A stretch of DNA of 60,787 nt, from positions 1 to 60,787 of IMG/VR virus record IMGVR_UViG_3300044823_000252. The stretch is one strand, 5' to 3'. The notes under the pieces were generated by a model. That model worked only from the letters and a program-made list of their open reading frames with translations, searched no databases and was not told the DNA's origin. Below are positions 23,121-31,700 of this stretch, one piece after another (the stretch's first letter is position 1; every line of letters begins with the position of its first letter). The stretch is from a virus. The translations under genes were made by a program, and so were the position numbers.

Positions 23121-24677
23121 GTCGCGACGGCAGCGGGGTCGATCGAAGACTCCGACGACCACAGCCCGGTCATGCTCGCCCTCTTCGACGGCGTCGCGAC
23201 GGCAGCGGGGTCGATCGAAGACTCCGACGTACCGATCGACGAGAGCCATGGCGGAAGACCTCCTGAGGTCGCGACGGCAGCGGGGTCGATCGAAGACTCC
23301 GACCGCCATCCCCGACCACCTCCGCCCTGACGCCCCTGGTCGCGACGGCAGCGGGGTCGATCGAAGACTCCGACATCAAGCTGTGCTGGAAGTGCGCTTC
23401 GCACCCGCGGTCGCGACGGCAGCGGGGTCGATCGAAGACTCCGACAGGTGACCCACCTCGCTGTTGCCCATCTGCCCCGGCGTCGCGACGGCAGCGGGGT
23501 CGATCGAAGACTCCGACACGCCGCTCGCGGTCTGGCCGGCGTTCACGGCGCCAAGTCGCGACGGCAGCGGGGTCGATCGAAGACTCCGACGATGCCATCT
23601 TGCGGCGCTAGCGGGGACACTCGGGGTCGCGACGGCAGCGGGGTCGATCGAAGACTCCGACGTGCTCCATCGTCTCGCCTCGCCTCCGAAGGTGACGCCA
23701 AGTCGCGACGGCAGCGGGGTCGATCGAAGACTCCGACTTGTTGCTGCCGGCGGAGCCACTCGTCCGCGCGCGCAAGTCGCGACGGCAGCGGGGTCGATCG
23801 AAGACTCCGACATCTCGAGGCAGTGGCCTTAATAGCCGCGCAGCGCGTCGCGACGGCAGCGGGGTCGATCGAAGACTCCGACACGGAGGGACCTGCCTTG
23901 CGGGGGAGCCGCTCTCTGGTCGCGACGGCAGCGGGGTCGATCGAAGACTCCGACGATGCCATCTTGCGGCGCTAGCGGGGACACTCGGGGTCGCGACGGC
24001 AGCGGGGTCGATCGAAGACTCCGACGGGGGGCACGTTGGGACCTGCTCGCCAACCGGGGAGCTGGTCGTGACGGCAGCGGGGTCGATCGAAGACTCCGAC
24101 GGGCTAACAGCCGCGGGCGCCGCCGCAGGTGCACTAGTCGCGACGGCAGCGGGGTCGATCGAAGACTCCGACCCACCACCTGACCGAGCGTCTCCGTTTC
24201 GTTTGTGAGTCGCGACGGCAGCGGGGTCGATCGAAGACTCCGACACTGACCATCGGCGTCGTCCCCCTTCACCACCCGCAAGAGTCGCGACGGCAGCGGG
24301 GTCGATCGAAGACTCCGACCGTGGATCTCGCCACCGTCGAATGACGGGCCCGACGTCGCGACGGCAGCGGGGTCGATCGAAGACTCCGACCCAGTCACGC
24401 GCCGAGGTCTCCGTCACCCGCGGACCGTCGCGACGGCAGCGGGGTCGATCGAAGACTCCGACGGGCTAACAGCCGCGGGCGCCGCCGCAGGTGCACTAGT
24501 CGCGACGGCAGCGGGGTCGATCGAAGACTCCGACGCCATATCGTCCATCGTCACGCCGGTCACGGGCAGGTCGCGACGGCAGCGGGGTCGATCGAAGACT
24601 CCGACCGCGTCGTAGTACGCGCCTACGACGATGCTCGCGATGTCGCGACGGCAGCGGGGTCGATCGAAGACTCCGAC
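23121..24677 (+). CRISPR. CRISPR array, 22 repeats and 21 spacers
   Basis: Repeats of 36 bases begin GTCGCGACGG and end GAAGACTCCGAC. I placed 22 copies starting at 23121, 23193, 23268, 23339, 23410, 23482, 23555, 23626, 23702, 23776, 23847, 23919, 23990, 24065, 24137, 24209, 24284, 24355, 24427, 24499, 24570 and 24642. All read identical except the one at 24065 (GTCGTGAC). Spacers are 35-40 bases. Spacer 7 (23591) equals spacer 12 (23955), and spacer 14 (24101) equals spacer 19 (24463), so 19 are distinct. On the plus strand GGGGTC and GACTCC (one G-U pair) form a 6-bp stem with a 7-base loop just before the spacer, as expected for type V crRNA. Confidence 0.98.
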
Positions 24678-25138
24678 GGCGTCGCGGGCATGATGTACGC
24701 GGCGGAGTAGAGCCGATCCCCGCCCGCCATCGTGCGGGAGAGGAGCTCGTCGTATCGTTCGAAACGGAACTCCCGGAACGAAACGCCTCCGAAGGCGCGC
24801 ACGAGGAGAGACCAGGTGTCGATGCGGTTGAAGAGCTTGAACAGCAGGGTGCGGAAGAACACCTCGCGCGGTGCCTGGTCCCCCTCGCAGATCACACGCC
24901 GGATGAGAAACTGGCTCACCCGATCCGATGCGCGATAGGCGTTCGTGAACTTGTAGGCGCCGAGGATCGGGTCCTTCGTCCACTGTCCTAGGGGCTCCTG
25001 GATGCGGCGGAAAAAGATGGCTTGGCGCTCGCACGCGAACCGCCAGTACGTGTCGTAGACCTCGCTCGGGATCACCGGCGAGAGCTTGGCGAAGACGAAC
25101 GGCGCGCGCGCGCGACCATGTTCGGACGGGGTCGTCAT
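24623..25138 (-). pseudogene. Thymine-hypermodification protein, truncated by the CRISPR array
   Basis: From the ATG at 25138 about 153 residues resemble the phage alpha-glutamyl/putrescinyl thymine pyrophosphorylase (DNA base hypermodification) family: YWRFACERQAIFFRR, then WTKDPILGAYKFTNAYR, SDRVSQFLIR, FFRTLLFKLFNRIDTW. At 24677 the reading frame enters the last CRISPR repeat and continues only as repeat-derived residues to a stop at 24623. Family members are, as I recall, considerably longer, so the C-terminal part is missing and the gene is probably inactive unless the short form works. Confidence 0.7.
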
Positions 25139-25227
25139 GACGCGGAGGCGCGGTACGTCGCACCGCACGGCTTGCAGAGCGTGGCACCGTCATCGGTGAG
25201 CCAGAAGTGGTGGGTCAGGTGCTTCAC
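25135..25227 (-). CDS. Small zinc-knuckle protein
   Basis: 30 residues from a GTG at 25227; the TGA overlaps the next ATG (25138). Contains LCKPCGATYRAS, one half of a zinc ribbon. Its position in a coupled series suggests translation. Too short for a functional call. Confidence 0.5.
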   Translation of the reverse strand: MKHLTHHFWLTDDGATLCKPCGATYRASAS

Positions 25228-25230
25228 GAC

Positions 25231-25890
25231 TCAACCGCCCCCGTCGACCGGTGGCGCGACCTGACCCTTGGCGGTCACGGCTACCCGAACCAGATGCTCG
25301 TACGCGGCTTGCGGCGAGTCGCCGCGCCCGATCGGCGCATCCCGGTAGTCGCTCCAGAACTCCTTGCACGCGATGTCGCCCGACTGGTGATGATCCAGCC
25401 ACCCGGGATCACCGACCCATGCGATCCACTCACCACCCTCGTACGCTCCCCCGTATCGAGTCCCAAAGATCACCACGTCGTACCCGTGCAGACCGTTCTC
25501 GATGCGCTGCCACATCCACCGAGTGCGCTCCGCGCGCTGCGCCACCTGCGTCAGTCGCGTCTGTCGGTCCCAACCCGGCAGGCGCCGCCGCTCGACCACC
25601 TGCCCGCGCTTGTGCGCGCGCTCGATGCCGGCGAGCATCCCCGACGTGACACCGAGATCTTCGTAGACGGCGATCAGGTCTGCGTGCTCGCCCCACGCGA
25701 ATCCGGCGCGGATGCCGCGCGCGCGCTCTTCAGGGACGTCGTCACGTAGGACGCCTCTCTGGGTCAAGAGGCCGTGGCTCGCGTAGGGGCTCTCGCCGCG
25801 CGCGAGGCAGTCCGCCATCGCGGCTCTGAGGTAACGGAGGTTCCGATCCACATCACCCGCGTACGGAGACTCAATGACGACTAGCTTCAC
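25231..25890 (-). CDS. DUF7768-like protein
   Basis: 219 residues from a GTG at 25890, preceded by GGAGGTG 5-7 bases away. The first 110 residues (VVIESPYAGDVDRNLRYLRAA, split here as VVIESPYAG and NLRYL; GESPYASHGL; GVLRDDVPEER; VYEDLGVTSGM) match a phage domain related in outline to nucleoside deoxyribosyltransferases. The C-terminal half (FGTRYGGAYEGGEWIAW) may be a second domain. It lies beside the hypermodification gene, so a nucleotide-metabolism role is possible. Confidence 0.7.
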   Translation of the reverse strand: MKLVVIESPYAGDVDRNLRYLRAAMADCLARGESPYASHGLLTQRGVLRDDVPEERARGIRAGFAWGEHADLIAVYEDLGVTSGMLAGIERAHKRGQVVERRRLPGWDRQTRLTQVAQRAERTRWMWQRIENGLHGYDVVIFGTRYGGAYEGGEWIAWVGDPGWLDHHQSGDIACKEFWSDYRDAPIGRGDSPQAAYEHLVRVAVTAKGQVAPPVDGGG

Positions 25891-26108
25891 GGGCGCACCT
25901 CCGGACACTCGCACTTGAACCACGTCCACCCGGACGGCACCACGAGTCTCGCTCGCGGGTCACTGCACTTGGTGAAGTAGCCGTCAGGCGCGTGAACCTC
26001 ATCGACACACGGCCCAGGACGCGCGCGTTCGAAGTAGACCAACGCGTAGACCGCGCACACGATCGTGACGCACGCGATGACGGCAGACACTGCTGCTCGA
26101 TCGCTCAT
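25887..26108 (-). CDS. Small membrane protein
   Basis: 73 residues from the ATG at 26108. Residues about 5-25 are hydrophobic (AVSAVIACVTIVCAVYALVYF), a likely membrane anchor or uncleaved signal. The remainder carries four cysteines (CVDEV, KCSDPR, FKCECPE), which could form disulphides outside the cytoplasm. Function unknown. Confidence 0.6.
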   Translation of the reverse strand: MSDRAAVSAVIACVTIVCAVYALVYFERARPGPCVDEVHAPDGYFTKCSDPRARLVVPSGWTWFKCECPEVRP

Positions 26109-26281
26109 CGACGTCTCCCTTTCGCTTCGAGCCCGCGCTCGATGAGCAGCCGCACGACCTCGTTGAGGCTCGGCTTGATGCCGTTGGCCTTCGCGATGCG
26201 CCCCTGCTCGACCAGGATCCTGTCCCGGATGCGCTTGGAGACTCGCGCTCCGAGTACGATGTCGTACGTCTCTTCCGGCAT
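26105..26281 (-). CDS. Ribbon-helix-helix-like regulator
   Basis: 58 residues from the ATG at 26281; a TTG at 26293 would precede the predicted transcription start. Strand YDIVLGARVSKRIRD and helices LVEQGRIAKANG and LNEVVRLLIERGLEA fit a small strand-helix-helix DNA-binding fold. It starts the (-) run and lies at the divergent promoter, so autoregulation is plausible. Confidence 0.55.
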   Translation of the reverse strand: MPEETYDIVLGARVSKRIRDRILVEQGRIAKANGIKPSLNEVVRLLIERGLEAKGRRR

Positions 26282-26292
26282 TGGCGCTATCA

Positions 26293-26336
26293 ACCGTAGC
26301 GAATGTTGTTGTCGAACGCAACGCCCGAGTTAGAAT
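26293..26336. promoter_or_regulatory. Divergent promoter pair
   Basis: Minus strand: TTGCGT (26321-26316), 17 bases, TACGGT (26298-26293), for the ribbon-helix-helix gene. Plus strand: TTGTCG (26309-26314), 16 bases, TAGAAT (26331-26336), for the genes from 26446. The two overlap, so they may compete or be jointly repressed. The plus transcript would have an untranslated leader of about 100 bases (26343-26445), in which I see no further structure. Confidence 0.5.
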
Positions 26337-26445
26337 CTACCGCTGCGTAGCGACCTTGACTTCCATGCTGGATGCTGCCGAGGTGCGCGGCAAGAATCAA
26401 AGGCCGTGAAACTCACCCATCGAGCGCGCAATTCAAGAGGAAACG

Positions 26446-26724
26446 ATGTCACAAAGCGAAGAGCCGCGAGCGTTCCTGGCATGGTGCTACGAGGTCGTGC
26501 CCGAGGAGATGGCGATCATGACCAGAGCCGAGGTGGAGCGACGTGGGCTTCGCTCCGGCAAAGAGATTGGAGAGGCGATAGCTCGAATCGCCGTCGAGCG
26601 ACGACCAGCGTCTCAGGTGCTGGACTCCTTGGAGGAGCTTCTGGACGCGCCTCCGGTGGACTCGGCCGCCTACGTACTTCTGCTGGAGGAGTACGTCACG
26701 GCGCGCCTGCGTGAGGCAAAGTAA
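26446..26724 (+). CDS. Hypothetical acidic protein
   Basis: 92 residues; AGAGGAAACG precedes the ATG. Helical and acidic (FLAWCYEVVPEEMAIMTRAEVE; AYVLLLEEYVTARLREAK). Comparable in size to small phage inhibitors but with no recognised family. First gene of the (+) run that leads to the primase-helicase. Confidence 0.65.
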   Translation: MSQSEEPRAFLAWCYEVVPEEMAIMTRAEVERRGLRSGKEIGEAIARIAVERRPASQVLDSLEELLDAPPVDSAAYVLLLEEYVTARLREAK

Positions 26725-26785
26725 GGACGATTGCCGCACCCGCGTGCGCGCGGACAGCGAACAACTGCAAGAAAGGTAACGAGCC

Positions 26786-26917
26786 ATGCCGACCGGGTAC
26801 ACCGCCATCATCGAGGAACGGGCGGACCTCACGTTTCGGGACTTCGCGCTTCGGTGCGCACGTGAGAGGGCCGACGAACGCAAGTCGTGGATCGACGCTC
26901 TGTATGCGTCGCTGTAG
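26786..26917 (+). CDS. Small phage protein, MPTGYTA type
   Basis: 43 residues; AAAGGTAACGAGCC precedes the ATG. The pattern PTGYTAIIEERADLTFRDF followed by ALRCARERA is one seen in many short phage hypotheticals, and the Cys-Ala-Arg motif is typical. Too short for the minimum length used by most gene finders. Function unknown. Confidence 0.65.
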   Translation: MPTGYTAIIEERADLTFRDFALRCARERADERKSWIDALYASL

Positions 26918-26945
26918 GGACGAACCCAGTGCGCGCGGTGGAACG

Positions 26946-27164
26946 ATGAGCCGACGGAATGGCAAGTGTCCTGGATGCGGAGCGTTGGTCACGGTGGATG
27001 ACGAAGCGCAGTCCGTCGTGCATGACGAACCCGTGTGTGAAGCGTTCGACACCGCCGCACGCGCCGGCGAGCAGCCGGAGGTACGTAGTGTGAACGCTGA
27101 GGCGGTCGATGCGCACCTGGACGCGCTTCGCCGCCGTGTCGAGGCCAGGCGGAGGCGCCCGTGA
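26946..27164 (+). CDS. Zinc-ribbon protein, paralogue of 32099-32284
   Basis: 72 residues from the ATG at 26946. KCPGCGALVTV, then VVHDEPVCEAFDT, is nearly the same arrangement as CPFCGRAVSV and HAQPTCEAFDR in the gene at 32099-32284, suggesting duplication. The C-terminus is basic (LRRRVEARRRRP). One zinc site is likely. Confidence 0.65.
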   Translation: MSRRNGKCPGCGALVTVDDEAQSVVHDEPVCEAFDTAARAGEQPEVRSVNAEAVDAHLDALRRRVEARRRRP

Positions 27165-27427
27165 TCCGCTTCGGCTGCTTCGACGGTGCTCCCAAGGTTC
27201 TTCGGAAATCGACCATCCTACGGCGCGCTCGCGAGAAGGGGATGCACGAGGCAGCGGCCGAGCTAGAGCGCGTCGCCGCGATGTTCCCGGAGTGCCCGCA
27301 CCACGGGAAGCTGGAGGATCCGATCGTCGGCCACGTCGGGACGCAGATCGCGATCTGCTGTCCGTGGTGCAGCGACCCGAAGGTGCTCGCCGCCTGGGAA
27401 GCCGAGGGTAGACGAGGTGTGGGTTGA
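27161..27427 (+). CDS. Hypothetical protein with CPWC motif
   Basis: 88 residues from a GTG at 27161. A basic helical start (STILRRAREKGMHEAAAELER) and two Cys groups (ECPHHG; ICCPWCSDP) that could bind zinc. After its TGA the same frame stays open for another 30 codons and ends in an aromatic segment (GLYWYDFVF) before 27523, so a recent stop mutation or readthrough is conceivable. Confidence 0.6.
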   Translation: MIRFGCFDGAPKVLRKSTILRRAREKGMHEAAAELERVAAMFPECPHHGKLEDPIVGHVGTQIAICCPWCSDPKVLAAWEAEGRRGVG

Positions 27428-27522
27428 GACGCGGCGGACCGGACAACGGACTATCGAAAAGCTGCGCGCGGACGCGGTCTCTACTGGTACGACTTCGTGT
27501 TCTCCAGGCGGAGGAATCCCTG

Positions 27523-27765
27523 ATGGCCATGACGACAGATCAAGCCCGTGCAGTTCTCCGCCGCCGGATGCCGCCGCCGACCCGGCGGGTAGCCGAAGAA
27601 CCGCTCGACAGGCGCCTCGTACGGGGCTTCATCGAGCGCGAGCGCGATGCCGCCGAGGAGATCATCGATCGCGTGCCTGTCTTCAGCCGCAAGTACAACC
27701 TCGCCGTCGACCGGCTCGAGGAGATCCGGGATGTTCTCGAGGCGCTCGAAAGGGTCGCAGGATGA
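27523..27765 (+). CDS. Small helical protein
   Basis: 80 residues from the ATG at 27523, chosen for GGAGG 8 bases upstream; an in-frame TTG at 27424 would add 33 residues. Arg-rich N-terminus (QARAVLRRRMPPPTRR) and an acidic helix (ERERDAAEEIIDRV; VDRLEEIRDVLEALERV). Function unknown. Confidence 0.6.
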   Translation: MAMTTDQARAVLRRRMPPPTRRVAEEPLDRRLVRGFIERERDAAEEIIDRVPVFSRKYNLAVDRLEEIRDVLEALERVAG

Positions 27766-28049
27766 TCGTCGTCAGCGTCGAGGTCTGGCCGGACGGTAGC
27801 AAGGAGGCGCGTCGCGTGATCCAAGTCGCGTCGATCTGGCATGTCAGCGGCGACCACGACGAGAGCGACTACAGCTACGCTCTGTCCAAGCCGGCTGTGC
27901 GGGGCACATCGTGCACGGCGGACCCGAAGGGGCTCGTTCGCGGCGAGGGCGTCTGGAAGAGCGGCAGCATCCTCGCGCACGTGTTCGGCCACGGCGCGCT
28001 CCGGCTCGTGCAGAAGTGCTTCGAGGCCGCCCTCCGCGGAGAGCCATGA
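27762..28049 (+). CDS. Small phage hypothetical
   Basis: 95 residues, start overlapping the upstream stop. IVVSVEVWPDGSKEARRVIQV followed by SIWHVSGDHDESDYSYAL resembles a short beta-rich phage family that begins with a similar strand; the C-terminus is a helix (HGALRLVQKCFEAALRG). Function unknown. Confidence 0.6.
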   Translation: MIVVSVEVWPDGSKEARRVIQVASIWHVSGDHDESDYSYALSKPAVRGTSCTADPKGLVRGEGVWKSGSILAHVFGHGALRLVQKCFEAALRGEP

Positions 28050-28195
28050 ATCCTTTGGCCCGTCTCGCCTACGACTCGCTCGGACGCCGCGACTGCTGGC
28101 TGCTCGCTATGCGCGTCGTGGTCATCGGGCTCATCGTCGGCGTATGGGGCCTCGGGCACATGAGGCCGGATCTGGCGTCGCTCAGCGCGAGATGA
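28046..28195 (+). CDS. Small membrane protein
   Basis: 49 residues. RRDCWLLAMRVVVIG and LIVGVWGLGHM form one hydrophobic helix. ATGA overlaps at both ends tie it to the operon. No family recognised. Confidence 0.55.
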   Translation: MNPLARLAYDSLGRRDCWLLAMRVVVIGLIVGVWGLGHMRPDLASLSAR

Positions 28196-28407
28196 CGAGC
28201 GTGACAGTCCTCCCTTTTCGCAGACCCAAGAAGAAAAGGGTCGATCAGCCCGCGGCGATCGAGGACGTCGCCCGATGTTCCGTGTGCGGGTGGCGCTTGC
28301 CGACTGTGGTGCGCGCCGACCGATCTGCCGTCAAGCGACCGATCACACTCTCCATCGACTGTCCAGAGTGCGGTGCGAACTTGATCCTGATGGTCGAGTT
28401 CACGTGA
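28192..28407 (+). CDS. Zinc-ribbon protein
   Basis: 71 residues. A basic lead (FRRPKKKRVDQP) precedes CSVCGWRLPTVV and CPECGANLILMVEF, the two halves of a classic zinc ribbon of about 40 residues. Such proteins often contact nucleic acid or RNA polymerase; no direct evidence here. Confidence 0.65.
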   Translation: MTSVTVLPFRRPKKKRVDQPAAIEDVARCSVCGWRLPTVVRADRSAVKRPITLSIDCPECGANLILMVEFT

Positions 28408-28696
28408 TCCGGCTTATCACCCGGAGACTGCTGGCGAATGCACGCCGCGTTGGTGGATCGCGAGCCGCGTGCTGGCGAATTGCAAACTTTTCTTGACGGG
28501 GTCGAGTCTGCTTTCGTAAGGTCCCTCGTCGAGCCGCGTGGTCTAGCAACCCGGCGGCTTCGCCTCCCCGGAGAGGGGTCGCGCGATGGTGTTCGACGGG
28601 CGGGCCCTCCCACCCGCGATTGCTACCGTGCGGGCCCGACAGCGCGTCCTCTCCCCGGGGCGGCGGTTTCTTGACGTGCACACCGGGAGAGTTTTG
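28408..28696 (+). promoter_or_regulatory. 289-base intergenic region with candidate promoter
   Basis: No convincing gene is seen. TTGACG (28493-28498) followed 18 bases later by TAAGGT (28517-28522) is a candidate promoter, preceded by the T-rich AACTTTTCTTGAC stretch. Downstream the sequence is rich in short GC inverted repeats. A 78-codon frame at 28438-28674 crosses the promoter and has skewed Arg/Gly/Pro content, so I left it out. This region probably controls the primase-helicase. Confidence 0.45.
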
Positions 28697-28756
28697 ATGA
28701 CGACCGATATCTCGGTCGCGAGCCGCGCTCGCGCTCGCAACCGGCAAGAGTGGTGA
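28697..28756 (+). CDS. Candidate 19-residue leader peptide
   Basis: An ATG at 28697 with GGGAGAG about 7 bases upstream encodes MTTDISVASRARARNRQEW. Its TGA shares bases with the primase-helicase start (TGATG), so ribosomes ending here could restart on the large gene. The start site is far better than that of the primase gene itself, suggesting translational coupling. Confidence 0.45.
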   Translation: MTTDISVASRARARNRQEW

Positions 28757-31700
28757 TGTCCGACGACGGCCACGAGCCGATGCCGCCCGACGAGTTCTGG
28801 AAGCTCGTGGCATCGCAGAAGGTCGAGGCCGGTGGTGGGGTGTCTCTGCCACCGTCCGATACCGATGGCGCTCCTTCGCCGCCGAACGATGGGAGCTCGG
28901 TCGGAGCCCCGCCGCCCGTACCGCCTCCCAAGACCGGAGACTCCTCGCTCGAGGAGCGCCTGCGCGCCGCCCAGGAGCGGGGACTGGCCGACAACCTGCG
29001 CCGCCAGCTCGCGTTCGTGGGCGCCGCGGAGGTGGTCTTCGAGTTCCAGGCGCTCGGCGTCCGGCGCTACCCGAACGACTCGTTCGACAAGTCGCGCGCG
29101 GCGCACGCGCGCGGGCCGGAGATGGCCGTCGCGCTCTGCGCCGAGGCCGACTCGTGGATCGCGCACGGCGTGTACATCATGCCGGCGCGGCTGCGGGCCG
29201 GGGTCGAGTCGCGGCACGCGGCGCCGGGGCACTGGTTCGACATCCCGAAGGGCGTCGGCACGACGGACTCGGACGTCGAGGCGCGCCTCATCCTCGCCGT
29301 CGACTTCGACGTCAAGCGGCCGAGCGCGATCTCGGCGACCGAGGAGGAGATGCAGCGGTCGGTACGCGTCGCACAGAACGCCTGGAGCTTCCTCGCCCAC
29401 CACCTCGGCGAGAGCTCGCTCGCGTACCTGCATTCGGGCAACGGCCGACAGATCCACATCGCGCTCGACGCGGTGCCGGTCAACGACCCGTCGAAGAACG
29501 CGTGCGCGGGCCTGCTCGTCGGCCTCGCGCACCTCTTCAACACGCCCGAGGTCACGGTCGACGAGAAGCTCTTCGACGCCAAGCGCATCCTGCCCGCGTG
29601 CGGGACCTTGAAGAAGAAGGGTGCGGCGGGCGTCGAGGACCGCCCGCACCGCCGGACCGCCATTGTCACTCCGGAGGTTGTGACGCGCGTCTCGCTGGAG
29701 AAGCTCGTCGAGCTGGCGCGTGTCATCTGGGAGGCGTCGGACGCCGCCGGCCGCGCGGCCATCGACAAGGCGTTCGGCGTCAAGCCGCAGCCGCAGGCGA
29801 CGAGCGTCGTCACCGGGATGCGCGACAACCCCGACTCGCCGTTCGCGCGGGCCAACGACGTCGAGCCGCAGCAGGTGGCCGACTGGCTCGGTCTCTACAA
29901 CCCGCGCGGCGAGGTCGTGTGCCCGGGATGCGGAGAGACGAGCGGCGTCGCGGTCTTGAACCGCGGGCTCAAGTGCCACCACAACAGGTGCAAGGACCGC
30001 GGGCGCGGCGGGTTCCGGACGAACATCGACCTCGTCGCCGAGGTGCAGGGGCTGTCTCCGAAGGAGGCCGTGATCGCGATCAGCGACCGGTTCGGCCTGG
30101 GGATCCCCACCTTTCACGAGGTGCCGCCGCCGGCCATCGCGGAGGCGGCGACGGAGGGCGAGCGCGCGGCCGCCGTGCAGCAGCAGCAGCAGGACTACGG
30201 GGCCGAGTTCCTGACGCCGCTCGACGAGCGGCTCACCCGGTCGGTCGCGCGCGCCGTTCGCCGCTGGATCGGCATCGAGAAACCAGTGCCGCTGCCATGG
30301 GACGAGCTCAAGGAGCACTTCGGCGGGGGCTTGTGGCCGGGGCTACACATCCTCTGCTCGGGCACCGGGGTCGGCAAGACCGCCGCGGTCCTCCAGATCT
30401 GCAAGCACGCCGCCGTAGAGGGCGTTCCGACGGCCTACGTGGGCCTCGAGATGGACGACCTGCAGTTCGACCTGCGCGTGGTCGCGGAGGAGGCGGAGCT
30501 CAGATGGAGCAACCTCTACACCGGGCAGACCAACAATGAGGCGCTCAAGCGCGCGGCCACGGTCGCTCTGGAACTAGCCGACAGGAAGCTCCCGCTGCAC
30601 CCGATCAACAGGAACCCGATGGGCTGGCCGGCGAGCAAGGTGCACGCGCTCGCCGCCGCGCTCCGGCAGAAGTACCCGGAGCCGCCCCCGTCCGAGACCA
30701 TGAACTCGGGCGGACCCGGGTCGAGGCCGATCCTCATCGTCCTCGACTACCTGCAGATCATCGGCCCCGAGGAGGGAGAGGACGGTAAGTACAAGACCCT
30801 CGACCTCCGAGAGCGCATCGGGCGCGCCGCCTACGCCCTGCGCGAGGTGGCGACGCACCACAACATCGCGATCCTCGTCGTCGCCTCGGTCGCGCGCGAC
30901 AAGTACGGGCTCTGGCCGATGGTGATGAGCGCCGACCTCCGGTGGGACTACGACAAGGATCGCCTGGTCAACAGGCGCGTCACGGTCCCCGACGTTCTCG
31001 TCGGCCTCGGTAAGGAGAGCGGGGAGATCGAGTACGGCGCCGACAGCGTGAGCGTCCTCTCGCGCGTGCCGGACACCTACGTCGACGGCCAGGGCGAGAG
31101 CGTCGTGTTCGTGACCGCCAAAGGTCGCGCGACGGGCGCGCGGTGGACCCCGATGCACTTCACTGGCTTCCGTTACGAGCCCGCCCGCGACGGCGGAGAC
31201 GCCGTCGTCGAGGCCCTCAGCAAGGCCGACAACGCGAAGGAGCAGAAGAGGCTCCAGAAGGAGGAGGGGAAGCGGCAGGCTGAGGCCGAGGCCGACCAGC
31301 GTCGAGCCGCCGCCGCGGACTCGAAGGAGCAGCAGCGAGTCCGAGACCGGGACGCGTGCCTGCGGGTCGTCACCCAGTGCCCAGGGATCGGTTCGCGTCA
31401 GCTCCGAGCGTCGATGGCCGCCGAGCTGGGTGAGTGTGGGAGGGAGCGGGCCGACGCCGCGATCACCTACTGTGAGAACGTATCCCACACCATCACCGTC
31501 AACCGGATCAACCCGAAGGACCTGAAGCACTACCCTTCGGGGCAGTACGCCCCACAACCTGACCCAGACGGTGGTGACTTGTCTACCGATCGGTTTATGT
31601 TGGACGGTCCAAAAAAATCCCCCATACCCCCTAGTGATGGCGCCACACGCGCCACACCGGGGGGGAGTGGCGGAAGTAGCTCCGCCACACCCGCCACACC

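Noticed and set aside
23109-24417. Overlapping ORFs of 60-270 codons on both strands within the array, with recurring SESSIDPAAVAT or DGSGVDRRLR peptides
   Set aside because: They are translations of the 36-base CRISPR repeats; spacer lengths shift the frame and no start site precedes them.
27428-27522. C-terminal continuation of the gene at 27161-27427 after its TGA
   Set aside because: The frame stays open and ends in an aromatic segment, but there is no start codon and no evidence for readthrough.
28438-28674. 78-codon ORF upstream of the primase-helicase
   Set aside because: It spans the candidate promoter, lacks a ribosome site, and becomes Arg/Gly/Pro-rich.
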